A stretch of DNA of 64,000 nucleotides from an uncultured Sinobacteraceae bacterium (lineage in GTDB: Bacteria > Pseudomonadota > Gammaproteobacteria > Nevskiales > Nevskiaceae): contig CAIJRD010000009.1 of NCBI GenBank assembly GCA_903822975.1, positions 62,001 to 126,000 on the forward strand, in the 5' to 3' direction. Positions 7,893 through 17,691 of this stretch are shown here, in pieces. The notes under the pieces are model-generated. The model was not told the origin of the DNA. It searched no databases and saw only the letters and a program-made list of their open reading frames with translations. Each line of letters opens with the position of its first letter. Position 1 is the first letter of the stretch. Position numbers and translations under genes: made by a program.

Positions 7893-10800
7893 GTTTGCGT
7901 GCGGCACTGACGCTGATCGTGCTCGCCGCTGCGCCCGCGGTGCGCGCAGACGACGCCGCAACGCGTCAGTTGATCGAGCAGGGGCGGTTCTGGGAACAAC
8001 GCGATCAACCGAAGCGAGCCCTCGAAGCCTGGCAGCGTGTGCTGCAGGTCGATCCCAACAATACCGAGGCCTTGTCGCGCCTGGCAGTGCTGAGTGCGGC
8101 CACCGGCGATCGCGGCAAGTCGCAAAGCTATCTCGACCAATTGAACAAGCTCGCTCCGGCCTCGCCGGCACTCGGCGAAGCGCGACGCGCGATCAGCAGC
8201 GGAGCGGTCACCGGCGATGCACTGGCACGCGCGCGCCAACTCGCCGCTGCCAAGGACTACCCGGGTGCGGTTGCGGCGTATCGCGACGCTTTTGGCGGCA
8301 AGGTGCCGGATGGCGCCGTCGCACTCGAGTACTACCAGACGCTCGGCGCGACGGCCGACGGCTGGTCTGCAGCGCGCGACGGCCTCGCCGAGCTGGCGCG
8401 CGCGCATCCCGATGATCCCCGCTACACGCTGGCATATGCGCAGCACCTGACCTATCGCGAGCCGAGTCGCCGCGACGGCATCGATCGTCTGGCCGCGCTC
8501 GCACAGAATCCCGCCAGTGCCGCGCAGGCGCGTCCGGCCTGGCGCCAGGCGCTGATCTGGCTGCAAGCGCAGCCTTCGGATGCCGAGCGCTACAAACGCT
8601 ATCTCGGCGACGTCGGCGCCGACGATGCCGTGCAGGCGCGCATGCAAGGCTTGCGCAGTGCCACCGTCGCTCGCCCCGAGGCGAGTGCGTCGGCGGCGGA
8701 GGGCAAACGCGTGCGCGAAATTTTCGACCAGATCAATGGCGACGATCTCGATGGCGCGCAAGCCAACATTGACCAGTTGCTGCAGCAGTCGCCGCGCAGT
8801 GCCGATGGTCACGGTGCGCTTGGCGTGCTGCGATTGCGCCAGGGCCGCTACGACGACGCGGTCAGCAGCCTGAAACAGGCGCAATCCGAAGCACCGAGAA
8901 CTGCGGGTCGCTGGCGCGATGCCTTGCGCGCGGCGAGCTTCTGGCAACACGTGCAGCGTGCCCAAGCGGCGCGCGATGCCGGCGATGGCGTGGCGGCCGA
9001 GAACGAATACGAAAGTGCTTTTTCGCAGGCGCCGGCGGATGCGCCCGACGCGACGCGCGTGGCCTACGCCGACGTGTTGATCGAGCGGCACCACGACGCC
9101 GCCGCGGAAAAAATCGAACGCGAGGTGCTGCGTCGCAGTCCCGACAATCCCGATGCGCTGCGTGGCCTGATCACCGTGCTGGCGCGCAACGGTCGCGGCG
9201 ACGAAGCCATGCGGCTGTCCAACGGCGCGCCGCCGAACGTGCAGCAACAGCTCAGCGGCGTGCGCGCCGACCAGTTGCGTGCACGCGCTGCTGCCGAGCG
9301 CGACGCCGGTCAACTGCCGCAGGCGCAGGGCGATCTCGAGCGCGCCTTGCTGCTCGATCCGGAAAGTCCTTGGATTCGTCTGGATCTGGCCAACGTGCTG
9401 CGCGCGCAAGGTCATCCCGAGCAGGCACAAACCCTGCTCGACGGGCTCGCCGCGAGCAATGGCGATCTGCCGCAGGTGCGCATGGCGCAGGCCTACGCCG
9501 CCGGCAACAGTGGCGACTGGCAACAGACGCTACAGATCCTGCAGCAGCTGCCGCCCGATCAGCGCCCGCCGGATGCCTACGTTCTGCAGCGGCGCGCCTG
9601 GGTCAATTACCAGATGCAGCGTGTGAAGGCGGCGATCGCGGCACACCAGCCCGCCGAGGGCTACGCGATCATCGACCAGGCGGCGGACGCCGCCGGCAAC
9701 AATCCGGAACTGCTCGGCGCGGTGGCGTCCGGCTGGGCGCAATTGGGCGATCCGGCGCGCGCGGTGGCGACCATGCGGCGCGCGATCGATCGCAGCCCCA
9801 ATGCCGACCCGGCGATGCGGATCCAATACGCCGCGCTGTTGCTGACCGCAGGGCAGGACGGTGAATTCGAGGTGGTCGCCGACGACATCGCCACGCGCGG
9901 CATTCTCAGCGCGCAACAGCAGCAGGACCTCGATACGCTGGTGGTGGGCTATCGCGTCAAGCTGGCCGATCGTGCCCGCACCAACGGCAAGCTGGCCGAA
10001 GCCTACGTGCAGCTGCGCGACGTGATCGCGCGCTACCCGAACGATAGCAGGGTGCAGCTGGCGCTCGCGCGCCTGCTCGCCGCATCCGGCGACGTCGACC
10101 AGAGCAGCGCGATCTACCAGGCGCAACTCGCGGCCTCGCCCGACAGCGACGATATTCGACTCGGCCTGATCGATGCGCGCCTGGCTGCGTCCGACCAGGA
10201 GGGCGCGCGCAGCCTGATCAAGCAGGGCCTCAAGGCGCATCCCGACGAACCGCGCTACTGGCAGGCATCTGCACGACTGGCCGAGGCCGAGCATCGTCGC
10301 GGCGACGCGCTCGAGGCCTATCGTCGTGCGCAAAGCCTGCAGGCGAATGCAGCCGTTGCCGCGCCGATGGCGCCGCCGCAACTGACCTGGCTGGATCCTT
10401 CACGGCCCGATCAGGCGCTGCCGGCGGCGGTTGCCAATGCCTTGAGCGAGGTTGCCCCGTCGACCGGGCCACTGCGTCCGCGTGCGTCCGAAGTAGCCCT
10501 GCCGCCGGGTCCGCTATCGGGTTCGGGTTCGGGTTCGGCAATGAGCGTGGCCCCGCTGCCGATCGCGCAAGGCAGTGGTTTTGCACCGGCGGCCGTCGGT
10601 GCCGGCTGCCAGTCGCCGTCGGCAGGCCAGTCGGTCGATTTGAGCGGCTGTCGCGTCGGCGACACCATCGTGCTTCGCGGTGTGGAATTCGAAACAGCGC
10701 AGGCGCGTCTGGTACCCGCCGCGACCGGCCTGCTGAACGAGTTCGCGAGCGCGTTGCGGGCTCGGCCCGACCTCAAGATCGAGATCGACGGACACACCGA

Positions 10801-12460
10801 TGGCAACGGTTCGGATGCTTACAATCAGCGACTGTCCGAACGTCGCGCGAGCAGCGTGCGTGCGTATCTGATCAAGCACGGCGTTGGCGCCGACCGTATC
10901 AGCGCTCGCGGCTTCGGCAAGAGCATGCCGCTGGCCGACAACGACAGCGACGAAGGTCGCGAACGCAATCGGCGTGTCGAGGCCAAAGTCACGGATGCCG
11001 GCGGACTGCCGATGCAAGCGCCGCCGTCGTATCCGGCCGCGCAGTCGGTGCCTGGTGCCGCACCGCCAGCCGCCAGCGGCGGCTATCTGAGCAAACTCGA
11101 GCAACGACTCGGTGTCGGGGCTGATCGCAGTGGGTGGACGCAGCCGCAGGCGCCGCCGCAGTTGCAGTCCTCGCAGCAGTTGCCGGCTGGCAGCGCGCCG
11201 ATTGCGGCACCCTCGGCGGACGGTGCACCGCCACCGCCGCCGCCGACCGTGGCCGACAATATCGGCCGACTCGAAGCCGAGACCAGCGGCTGGGCCGGTG
11301 GCGCGCTGACCACACGTTCGCGCGCGGGCCAAGCCGGACTGGGCCAGCTCAGCGATATCGAAGTGCCGCTGCAGTTCCGCACGCGTGAAACGCGCGCCGG
11401 CCGCTTCGGCGTCGATGTCACGCCGGTTTACCTCGACGCTGGCAGCGCCAGCGGCAGCGACAAACTCAACTACGGATCGGTGGCCTTGATCGCCGGTGCC
11501 AATGCCAGCAATGGCGGCAGCGTCACGACGCCCGATGTCGGCAACGTGCCGCTCACCAGCAGCGCCGGCGGAGCCGCGTTCGATTTCAACTACAACTACG
11601 GCCCACTGACCGCCGACATCGGCACGACGCCACTCGGCTTCATCGAGCAGCGTCTCGTCGGTGGACTCAAGTTGGGCCTGAGTCCGGGTGACTGGCGCCT
11701 GGGTCTGGACCTGTCGCGGCGCGCGGTGACGGAAAGCCTGCTGTCGTACGCCGGCGAAAAGGATCCGCTCACGGGTAAGAATTTCGGCGGTGTCACACGT
11801 ACCGGTGGCCGCGGCGACGTGACCTACGACGCCGGCAACTTCGGCCTCTATGCGAACGGCGGCTTCTTCACGCTGGATGGCCACAACGTCGACAACAACA
11901 CCGAGATCACCGGTGGTGCGGGGGTCTATGCCAAGGCGCTCAACAGCGACACGATGAGCCTGACCTACGGCCTGAATCTGACTGGCTTCTCCTACGACAA
12001 AAATCTGCGCTATTTCACCTTCGGTCACGGTGGCTATTTCAGCCCGCAGTTGTTCCTGGCGTTAACGGTTCCGATCGAATGGAGCGGCCGCCACGGCAAC
12101 CTGACCTACGATCTAAAGGCGGCACTCGGCGTGCAGTCGTTCCGCGAAGACGGCAACGAGCTGTATCCCGGCTTTGGTTCGCTCAATGACGCCTTGCAAC
12201 AGGTCATCGCCACCGAGCCGTCGCTGAATATTCCGAAGGGTTATTCGTCGCAACGCGTCTCCGGCCTCGGCTATGCCTTCGGCGGTGCGGCCGAATACCG
12301 GTTGCTGCCGCGTCTGAGCCTGGGCGGACAGTTCGGCATCGATAACGCCCGCGATTATCGAGAACTGCAGCTCAACGCCTATCTGCGCTACTACTTCGAC
12401 GAGCAGTCGCTACTGCTGCCGCAGTCGCCGACGCCGATCCTTCCGATTTACGGACAATGA
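7880..12460 (+). CDS. bcsC: Cellulose export protein BcsC with an inserted OmpA-like domain
   Basis: This 1526-residue protein starts with a signal peptide (cleavage near VRA-DD, residue 24) and a long TPR solenoid (about 30-840). A low-complexity linker precedes the BcsC C-terminal outer-membrane barrel (about 1125-1526). Between solenoid and barrel, at about 910-1040, lies a complete OmpA/MotB-like domain: VEFETAQARL, then EIDGHTDGNGSD, QRLSERRASSVRAYL and GFGKSMP...GRERNRRVEAKV. The Asp of GHTD and the Arg of SERRA, which bind diaminopimelate in peptidoglycan, are present. Proline-rich linkers (APPPPPPT) flank the insert. Known BcsC proteins run from TPRs to barrel without this domain. It would anchor the export channel to the cell wall (inference). 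The gene overlaps bcsZ by 13 bases and the next gene by ATGA. Confidence 0.93.
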   Translation: MERLGLRAALTLIVLAAAPAVRADDAATRQLIEQGRFWEQRDQPKRALEAWQRVLQVDPNNTEALSRLAVLSAATGDRGKSQSYLDQLNKLAPASPALGEARRAISSGAVTGDALARARQLAAAKDYPGAVAAYRDAFGGKVPDGAVALEYYQTLGATADGWSAARDGLAELARAHPDDPRYTLAYAQHLTYREPSRRDGIDRLAALAQNPASAAQARPAWRQALIWLQAQPSDAERYKRYLGDVGADDAVQARMQGLRSATVARPEASASAAEGKRVREIFDQINGDDLDGAQANIDQLLQQSPRSADGHGALGVLRLRQGRYDDAVSSLKQAQSEAPRTAGRWRDALRAASFWQHVQRAQAARDAGDGVAAENEYESAFSQAPADAPDATRVAYADVLIERHHDAAAEKIEREVLRRSPDNPDALRGLITVLARNGRGDEAMRLSNGAPPNVQQQLSGVRADQLRARAAAERDAGQLPQAQGDLERALLLDPESPWIRLDLANVLRAQGHPEQAQTLLDGLAASNGDLPQVRMAQAYAAGNSGDWQQTLQILQQLPPDQRPPDAYVLQRRAWVNYQMQRVKAAIAAHQPAEGYAIIDQAADAAGNNPELLGAVASGWAQLGDPARAVATMRRAIDRSPNADPAMRIQYAALLLTAGQDGEFEVVADDIATRGILSAQQQQDLDTLVVGYRVKLADRARTNGKLAEAYVQLRDVIARYPNDSRVQLALARLLAASGDVDQSSAIYQAQLAASPDSDDIRLGLIDARLAASDQEGARSLIKQGLKAHPDEPRYWQASARLAEAEHRRGDALEAYRRAQSLQANAAVAAPMAPPQLTWLDPSRPDQALPAAVANALSEVAPSTGPLRPRASEVALPPGPLSGSGSGSAMSVAPLPIAQGSGFAPAAVGAGCQSPSAGQSVDLSGCRVGDTIVLRGVEFETAQARLVPAATGLLNEFASALRARPDLKIEIDGHTDGNGSDAYNQRLSERRASSVRAYLIKHGVGADRISARGFGKSMPLADNDSDEGRERNRRVEAKVTDAGGLPMQAPPSYPAAQSVPGAAPPAASGGYLSKLEQRLGVGADRSGWTQPQAPPQLQSSQQLPAGSAPIAAPSADGAPPPPPPTVADNIGRLEAETSGWAGGALTTRSRAGQAGLGQLSDIEVPLQFRTRETRAGRFGVDVTPVYLDAGSASGSDKLNYGSVALIAGANASNGGSVTTPDVGNVPLTSSAGGAAFDFNYNYGPLTADIGTTPLGFIEQRLVGGLKLGLSPGDWRLGLDLSRRAVTESLLSYAGEKDPLTGKNFGGVTRTGGRGDVTYDAGNFGLYANGGFFTLDGHNVDNNTEITGGAGVYAKALNSDTMSLTYGLNLTGFSYDKNLRYFTFGHGGYFSPQLFLALTVPIEWSGRHGNLTYDLKAALGVQSFREDGNELYPGFGSLNDALQQVIATEPSLNIPKGYSSQRVSGLGYAFGGAAEYRLLPRLSLGGQFGIDNARDYRELQLNAYLRYYFDEQSLLLPQSPTPILPIYGQ

Positions 12461-12927
12461 GGCGCCCGCGCATGAACACCGCGAATTCTCCGTTGCTCGC
12501 CGTCACCGTTGTGTTGCTCGGCGTCGCCAGCATCTCGTCGGCACTTGCGCAGGGCGATGCGAGTACCGCGCTGCTGTCGCAAGGCCGCAGTGACGAAGCA
12601 ATGCGCGCGCTGGAAACGCAGGTCGGCACCAATCCGTTCGATCCGGTATCGATGAACAATCTCGCGGCTGTGAAGGCGACCAAGCAGGACTGGAATGCCG
12701 CATCCGCTTTGCTGGTGCGTGCGCATCGGCTGGCACCGACCAACGCGATCATCGCGCGCAATCTCGATCAGCTCAACGCCTGGTTAGCGCGCAGCGTTCC
12801 GACCGCAGGTTCCGCGAAAGCCACCGACAACGACCGTCTCAACGAGCTTGCGCAGATCCCGCCGGAGCCGCCTGAACTGTGGTCGGCGCCCGCTGCTTCA
12901 GCTGGCCGGGCTCAGACGAAACAGTAA
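12457..12927 (+). CDS. Small periplasmic TPR-like protein of the cellulose operon
   Basis: The 156-residue product has a signal peptide (LLAVTVVLLGVASISSALAQ). About two TPR-like units follow: GRSDEAMRALETQVGTNPFDPVSMNNLAAV and WNAASALLVRAHRLAPTNAIIARNLDQL. The C terminus is polar and proline-rich. The ATG at 12457 overlaps the bcsC stop (ATGA), so it is the last gene of the operon; a second ATG at 12472 is equally plausible. TPR proteins of this type usually act as scaffolds, here perhaps around BcsC in the periplasm (inference). Its last 30 bases overlap the convergent lipoprotein gene. Confidence 0.75.
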   Translation: MRRPRMNTANSPLLAVTVVLLGVASISSALAQGDASTALLSQGRSDEAMRALETQVGTNPFDPVSMNNLAAVKATKQDWNAASALLVRAHRLAPTNAIIARNLDQLNAWLARSVPTAGSAKATDNDRLNELAQIPPEPPELWSAPAASAGRAQTKQ

Positions 12928-13713
12928 GCCGGCGGTGGTCGAGCCGACCGCAAACACCAGCTGCGGCTGGTTGTTCGTGGCGGCGGTTGCTGGCAGCAAG
13001 GTGGCAAGGCCGGTGTAGACCGTCGGCGCCGAGCCGCAGGTTTCCGTCAGGCTCAGGCCATACAGGTTGTAGCGCAGGTCGATCATTGTGGCGCTGCCGT
13101 TGTAGGTGCATTTGGTCGCGCGCACCGTGCCGGAGATATTGCCGCTGGTATCGAGGCTGAACGAGGTCTGTGGCGTACCGAAGGCATCGACATTCGCCCA
13201 GTTGCCGCCGAGCAAGGCCAGCGCCGAGCGGGTTTCGTACTCGGTCGCCTGGTAGTTCAGCGCCAGCGTGCCGCTTTCCAGCGTGCTGCCATCGCTCGCC
13301 ATCCGCATGTACTGGCCGCCGATCTGCGACTGCGGTACGTAGCTGCCGCTAAGGCTGAACGTCTGCCCGGTCGGTGCGGTGGTACTGCCGCTGAGATCGA
13401 AGAACCGCGTCTGCGCGGTGACGCCGGTACCGACCGTAGTCAGCAATCCCGACAGCAGGAAACTGCCGTCGGCGGCATACAGCACGATGTGCTGCTTCGG
13501 ATCGACGTTGTCGACCAGCGCCACCACTGGCACCGGCGCTGTGCTGAGCTGCGCGCTCAGCGTGCCCGTATAGATGCCGGCCGGTGTCACCTCTGTTTGG
13601 CGAACGACGACGTCACCCAGATCGTCCATCTGGGAACCGCAGGCCGCGAGTGCAGTCGTGGCGGCGACGAACAGCCCGAGCAAGGAACGGCGCAGTGAGG
13701 TTCGGATCGACAT
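12898..13713 (-). CDS. Hypothetical outer-membrane or periplasmic lipoprotein
   Basis: The 271-residue product begins with a classic lipoprotein signal: basic N terminus, hydrophobic stretch and LAAC lipobox, with the acylated Cys at residue 25 followed by Gly-Ser. The mature part is Thr/Ser/Gly-rich with regularly spaced beta-strand-like segments (PAGIYTGTLSAQL, GQTFSLSGSYVPQSQIGGQY, GNISGTVRATKCTYNGSATM) and two further cysteines (in TKCTYNG and TETCGSA) that might form a disulphide. I recognise no named family. It is transcribed towards the cellulose operon and overlaps its last gene tail to tail by 30 bases. Confidence 0.8.
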   Translation of the reverse strand: MSIRTSLRRSLLGLFVAATTALAACGSQMDDLGDVVVRQTEVTPAGIYTGTLSAQLSTAPVPVVALVDNVDPKQHIVLYAADGSFLLSGLLTTVGTGVTAQTRFFDLSGSTTAPTGQTFSLSGSYVPQSQIGGQYMRMASDGSTLESGTLALNYQATEYETRSALALLGGNWANVDAFGTPQTSFSLDTSGNISGTVRATKCTYNGSATMIDLRYNLYGLSLTETCGSAPTVYTGLATLLPATAATNNQPQLVFAVGSTTAGLLFRLSPAS

Positions 13714-13970
13714 GGCTTATCTATTCAGTTGCGGTGCGGGGACGTCAAGTTGAAAACGGGTTAAATGCGCGAGCGCATTGCGTGGTTACGATGGAGCGAG
13801 GTGTCGTGCCTCGGGTCGATTTGCGGCTGCGAGCGACCTCTCCACATCGCGTCTGATGATTGGCGCATTTGCCTCGCTGCAGCGCGGCTGCAGAGCACGA
13901 GGGTCGCGTCCAAGCATGCAGCGCCCAGTGTCGATCGTCGCAGCGATAAAGCACTCAGACGAATTCTCGC

Positions 13971-14882
13971 TCAGTCGACCTGGCTGCGCAGCACGTCTGG
14001 CGCGTCCGGCGCCTTGCCTTCGTCGCCGCGGCGCGACGGCAGGCCCAAAAAACTTTCGATAAGCGCCAGCGTCGCGCGCCCGTGCGTCTGCGGAAAGAAG
14101 TGTCCGCCCTGCGCGAGCATTTCGGTTCGTGCCTGCGGCAGCAGTTGTTGCAACTGTCGCAGCGTCGGCAGGCAGCGCGAATATTCGCCGTAGATCAGCA
14201 GCACCGGCATCTTCAGCGCGCCGATCGCCGCGGCATTGACGCCGGGTTTGACGAAGTCGCTGCGCGCACTGGTGTTGTCGAGCACGTCGACCAGTTGCTT
14301 TGCGGTGCGCGTCGCGCCGCGGCCTTCACCGAACGGCGTGAATGCATCGCGCGCTTGCGAGCCGCCGCCGGCCAGTTTCCAACGCGCCAGATCTTCCAAA
14401 AAGCGCAGGCCGACTTGCGTCTCCGCATCCCAGTCGCGGCCGGTCTTGTTGGCGATCTCCGCCTCGAACGGCGACACGTGCGGCGAATCCGACATGCGCA
14501 TTTCGGGCTGCAGACTGTTGAGCTTGGTATCGAGCAACGCGAGCCGTTCAACGCGGTCGGGATGGCGTCCGGCGAATTCCATCGCCACACCGCCGCCGTA
14601 GCTGTGGCCGATCAAGCTGCAGCGCTCGATGGCCAGCAGGTCGAGCAGGGCGCGCAGGTCCTCTGCGAGTGTGGCGGCGTCGTAGCCGCTGTCGGGGCGA
14701 CCGCTGTAGCCATGACCGCGCAGATCGAACAGCGTGATGCGGAAGTGTCGCGACAGCGGCATCGCGTACTGCAGGAACCAGAACGCGCGGCTCGCCGCCA
14801 GGCCGTGCACGAATACCAGATCGGGGCCTTCGCCCATCTGCTGATATGCGATCTCAGTACCGTTGATCTGGGCTGCGGCCAT
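13971..14882 (-). CDS. Alpha/beta hydrolase fold protein
   Basis: The 303-residue product has the fold's hallmarks in order: an oxyanion-loop HG motif (LVFVHGLAASRAFW), FDLRGHGYSGRPD, the nucleophile elbow GHSYGGG (Ser), an acid strand (MPVLLIYGEYSR) and a late histidine in AQGGHFFPQTHGR. It is soluble without a signal peptide. Substrate cannot be told from sequence; the family includes esterases, C-C hydrolases and haloperoxidase-like enzymes. It lies 75 bases downstream of the pgm-like gene on the same strand and may share its transcript. The last residues are Arg/Asp-rich and look unstructured. Confidence 0.85.
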   Translation of the reverse strand: MAAAQINGTEIAYQQMGEGPDLVFVHGLAASRAFWFLQYAMPLSRHFRITLFDLRGHGYSGRPDSGYDAATLAEDLRALLDLLAIERCSLIGHSYGGGVAMEFAGRHPDRVERLALLDTKLNSLQPEMRMSDSPHVSPFEAEIANKTGRDWDAETQVGLRFLEDLARWKLAGGGSQARDAFTPFGEGRGATRTAKQLVDVLDNTSARSDFVKPGVNAAAIGALKMPVLLIYGEYSRCLPTLRQLQQLLPQARTEMLAQGGHFFPQTHGRATLALIESFLGLPSRRGDEGKAPDAPDVLRSQVD

Positions 14883-14957
14883 GGGCTTGCGTGATCGGGT
14901 CGTTGCAGCGGTTGCGGATACGGATACGTTTGCGGATGTTCAGTTCGATACGGCGGC

Positions 14958-16589
14958 TCAGGTCACGACACTCGGTGCCTTGCGACCGGTCAGCTCGGTG
15001 ATGTGCGCCAGTTGATCGGCGAGGGCGGCGAGCGGCGCCAAGGCTTCGGCATTGTCGAGCGCGAGCTGATCGGCGGCCTTCTCGTATCGCTCCAGATACA
15101 GGCGCAAGGTCGCACCGCTGGTGCCGGTGCCGGATAGGCGGAGCACGATGCGTGCCGCTTCGCCGAACACCACGCGCAGACCTTGATCGGTCGCCACCGC
15201 GCCGTCGACCGGATCGGTGTAGCCGAACGAATCGGCCTGCGTGACGGTATAGCGGCCGTAGGTCTGGCCGATCAGCTGCGGCATAGCCTGCGTGAGCTGC
15301 TGCATGACGCTGTTGGCGGCGGCGTTCGGCAGTTCGTCGTAGTCGTGACGCGCGTAGTAGCTGCGGCCGAAACGGCGCCAGTGGTTCTGCGCGATTTGGG
15401 CGACCGATTGGCCGGTGGCGGCCAGCACGTTGATCCAGGCCAGCACCGCCCACAGACCATCCTTTTCGCGCGTGTGATCGGAACTGGTGCCGAAGCTTTC
15501 TTCGCCGCACAGCGTCAGTCGACCCGCGTCGAGCAGATTGCAGAAGAACTTCCAGCCGGTCGGCGTTTCGAAGCATTCGACCTTCAGCGCCTTGGCGACG
15601 TGATCGACTGCGCGGCAGGTCGGCATCGATCGCGCGAGGCCCTTCAGGCCGTCGCGATAGCCCGGCAGCTTGTCGAGATGTTCGGCCAGCATCGCCAGCG
15701 AATCGCCCGGCGAGATAAAAATGCCGCGGCCCAGGATCATGTTGCGATCACCATCGCCGTCGCTGGCGGCGATCAGATCGGGTGACGCCTCGCTCATCGC
15801 CAGGTCGTACAGATGTTTGGCGTAGATCAGATTGGGATCGGGGTGGCCGCCGCCGAAATCCTCCAGCGGGCTGGCGTTGTCGACACTGTTCGCCGGTGCG
15901 CCGAGTTGCTCGACCAGGATGCGCTGCGCATAAGGTCCGGTGACGGCGTGCATCGCGTCGAAGCGGATCGAGTGATTCTTCTTCAGCCAGTCGCGAATAC
16001 GCTCGAAGTCGAACAGGCTCTGCATCAGCTTGGCGTAGTCGTCGACGCAGTCGACCACTTCGATTTCGGTGTCTTCCAGTTTCTGCGCGCCGCGCCGGTC
16101 GAGATCGATGTCGGCGCCCTCGACCATGCGGTAACGCGTCAGCGACTTGCTGATCTCGTAGATGCGATTGGTCAGCGCTTCCGGCGCCTGGCCGCCGCCG
16201 GCGATGTTGAACTTGATGCCGAAGTCGCCGTCCGGTCCGGCGGGGTTGTGGCTGGCGGTGAACAGCAGTCCGCCGGCGGCATGGTGGACACGGATCAGGT
16301 TCGATGCGGCCGGCGTCGACAGGATGCCGCCCTGGCCGACGACCACGCGCTTGACGCCGTTCGCCGCCGCCATTGCGATGGCGGTATAGATCGCCTCGCG
16401 ATTATAGAAACGGCCGTCACCGCCGATAATTAACGTGGCGCCCTTGAGGGTGGGCTCCGCATCGAAAATCGCCTGCAGAAAGTTTTCCAGGTAGTGCGGT
16501 TGCTGAAACACGGCAACCTTTTTGCGCAGACCGGCGGTGCCGGATTTCTGATCGGTGTAAGGCTTGGTTGAAATTTCGCGAATCGGCAT
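14958..16589 (-). CDS. pgm: Phosphoglucomutase (alpha-D-glucose-specific, PGM1 type)
   Basis: The 543-residue product interconverts glucose-6-phosphate and glucose-1-phosphate. It begins with the PGM1-type signature TKPYTDQKSGTAGLRKKV. The catalytic phosphoserine motif is TASHNPAG (Ser113), the metal loop is DGDGDR (277-282), the sugar-binding segment is GEESFG and the phosphate-binding loop near the C terminus is RLSGTGTSGAT. Length is typical for this subfamily. Glucose-1-phosphate feeds UDP-glucose synthesis, the substrate of the nearby cellulose synthase, so the location makes sense. It is divergent from the DUF1249 gene at 16650. Confidence 0.95.
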   Translation of the reverse strand: MPIREISTKPYTDQKSGTAGLRKKVAVFQQPHYLENFLQAIFDAEPTLKGATLIIGGDGRFYNREAIYTAIAMAAANGVKRVVVGQGGILSTPAASNLIRVHHAAGGLLFTASHNPAGPDGDFGIKFNIAGGGQAPEALTNRIYEISKSLTRYRMVEGADIDLDRRGAQKLEDTEIEVVDCVDDYAKLMQSLFDFERIRDWLKKNHSIRFDAMHAVTGPYAQRILVEQLGAPANSVDNASPLEDFGGGHPDPNLIYAKHLYDLAMSEASPDLIAASDGDGDRNMILGRGIFISPGDSLAMLAEHLDKLPGYRDGLKGLARSMPTCRAVDHVAKALKVECFETPTGWKFFCNLLDAGRLTLCGEESFGTSSDHTREKDGLWAVLAWINVLAATGQSVAQIAQNHWRRFGRSYYARHDYDELPNAAANSVMQQLTQAMPQLIGQTYGRYTVTQADSFGYTDPVDGAVATDQGLRVVFGEAARIVLRLSGTGTSGATLRLYLERYEKAADQLALDNAEALAPLAALADQLAHITELTGRKAPSVVT

Positions 16590-16649
16590 GAACTTTAGAG
16601 CTCGGCGTCAAGATTGGCGCGGATCGACCGCTATCTTATAGTCCCTGAC

Positions 16650-17147
16650 ATGCACGCCGACACTGCTTACGCTCATCCTTGTCCCTGCTGCGGGAAACCG
16701 CGCCGGATTGCGCATCTGATCGATCTGTACGAGCGCAACTATCAATTGCTGGAACGCCTGATCCCCGAACTCGAACTGCCGTTCGAACGCGTCGTGTCGA
16801 AGAGCGCCAGCGACTTGCCGCTGCACCTGATTGTGGTCGAGCGTTCGCCCTACACCTCGGAGCTGCGCTTGACCTACGAGTTCGAGGACCCTAGCGGCAA
16901 GCATCTCGAACCGGATCTGTGGATCCGCGTTTATCGCGACGCGCGGGTTGCCGAAGCACTGCACTGTGGCGCGCGCGCGCCATGGACCGCGACCGACGAA
17001 GGCGATCCGGTGGCCCACAAGTTTCTCGACGACCAGTGGGCGCGCAACCACACCTTGGCGAAGTGGCTCGAATATCTGCTCGAGCACGGCCACGGCTTCA
17101 GCATCGCCGGTCGTCCTCGGCTGAGCGGGTTCAGCGCCGCACGCTGA
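16650..17147 (+). CDS. DUF1249 (YqiB-like) protein
   Basis: The 165-residue product matches the DUF1249 family. Conserved pieces are the LIDLYERNYQLLERLIP helix, LPLHLIVVERSPYTSELRLTYEF, LWIRVYRDARVAEAL and the C-terminal KFLDDQWARNHTLAKWLEYLLEHGH. Two N-terminal cysteines form a CPCC pair, possibly a metal site. The ATG at 16650 is preferred to an upstream in-frame start because it begins just before the conserved part. The family is widespread in Gammaproteobacteria and has no firmly established function. It is transcribed divergently from pgm with about 60 bases between the starts. Confidence 0.8.
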   Translation: MHADTAYAHPCPCCGKPRRIAHLIDLYERNYQLLERLIPELELPFERVVSKSASDLPLHLIVVERSPYTSELRLTYEFEDPSGKHLEPDLWIRVYRDARVAEALHCGARAPWTATDEGDPVAHKFLDDQWARNHTLAKWLEYLLEHGHGFSIAGRPRLSGFSAAR

Positions 17148-17296
17148 CGTCGTCCGCGCATCCGCCGGACCGCCGCGTTCGACTCAAGTCCGCGCAGGAC
17201 TCGAACGGCCGCAAACGCGCATCGCCGCAGCGGCAACACCCACACCCACATCATCAATACGCGGGATCGAATCCCGTACTGCACAGGGACGTCATC

Positions 17297-17557
17297 GTGC
17301 TCAACCGTTTCGTACTGCAGCACCTGCGCACGATCGAGATGATCGGCGTGCTGATGCGCATTTTCAGCTTCAGCCTGGTCAGCTGGCTCGGTCCGGCCAG
17401 CCCGTTCCTGTTCGTCTGGGTCTTCAATACCGTCGATGCGGTGATGCTGTCCTGGTGCGCGCTGCTAAAGAAGGATCGCGCATACACGGTGCTCAACCTG
17501 TTCTGGATCCTGGTCGGCGTGGTCGGCATCCTGCGCGCCGCCGGCGCGATCCACTGA
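17297..17557 (+). CDS. Small inner-membrane protein, two helices
   Basis: An 86-residue product starts at GTG 17297, which has an AGGGA ribosome-binding site just upstream. It contains two clear hydrophobic helices, at about residues 30-57 (SWLGPASPFLFVWVFNTVDAVMLSW) and 67-84 (VLNLFWILVGVVGILRAAG), joined by a basic turn (KKDR). No family is recognised. It is the C-terminal part of a longer open frame whose upstream portion overlaps the DUF1249 gene and looks non-coding. Confidence 0.65.
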   Translation: MLNRFVLQHLRTIEMIGVLMRIFSFSLVSWLGPASPFLFVWVFNTVDAVMLSWCALLKKDRAYTVLNLFWILVGVVGILRAAGAIH

Positions 17558-17691
17558 GGCAAAGCGCCCTAACTAGGACCCCGCGCGGTCAAGCCGCTAC
17601 AATGCGGCTTCAAGCTCGGTGCCGATGACACGCGCGACCACGTCGCTTCGCCTTCCGATCGAGTCCGCCCCAGCAAACCAGGACGATCCAC

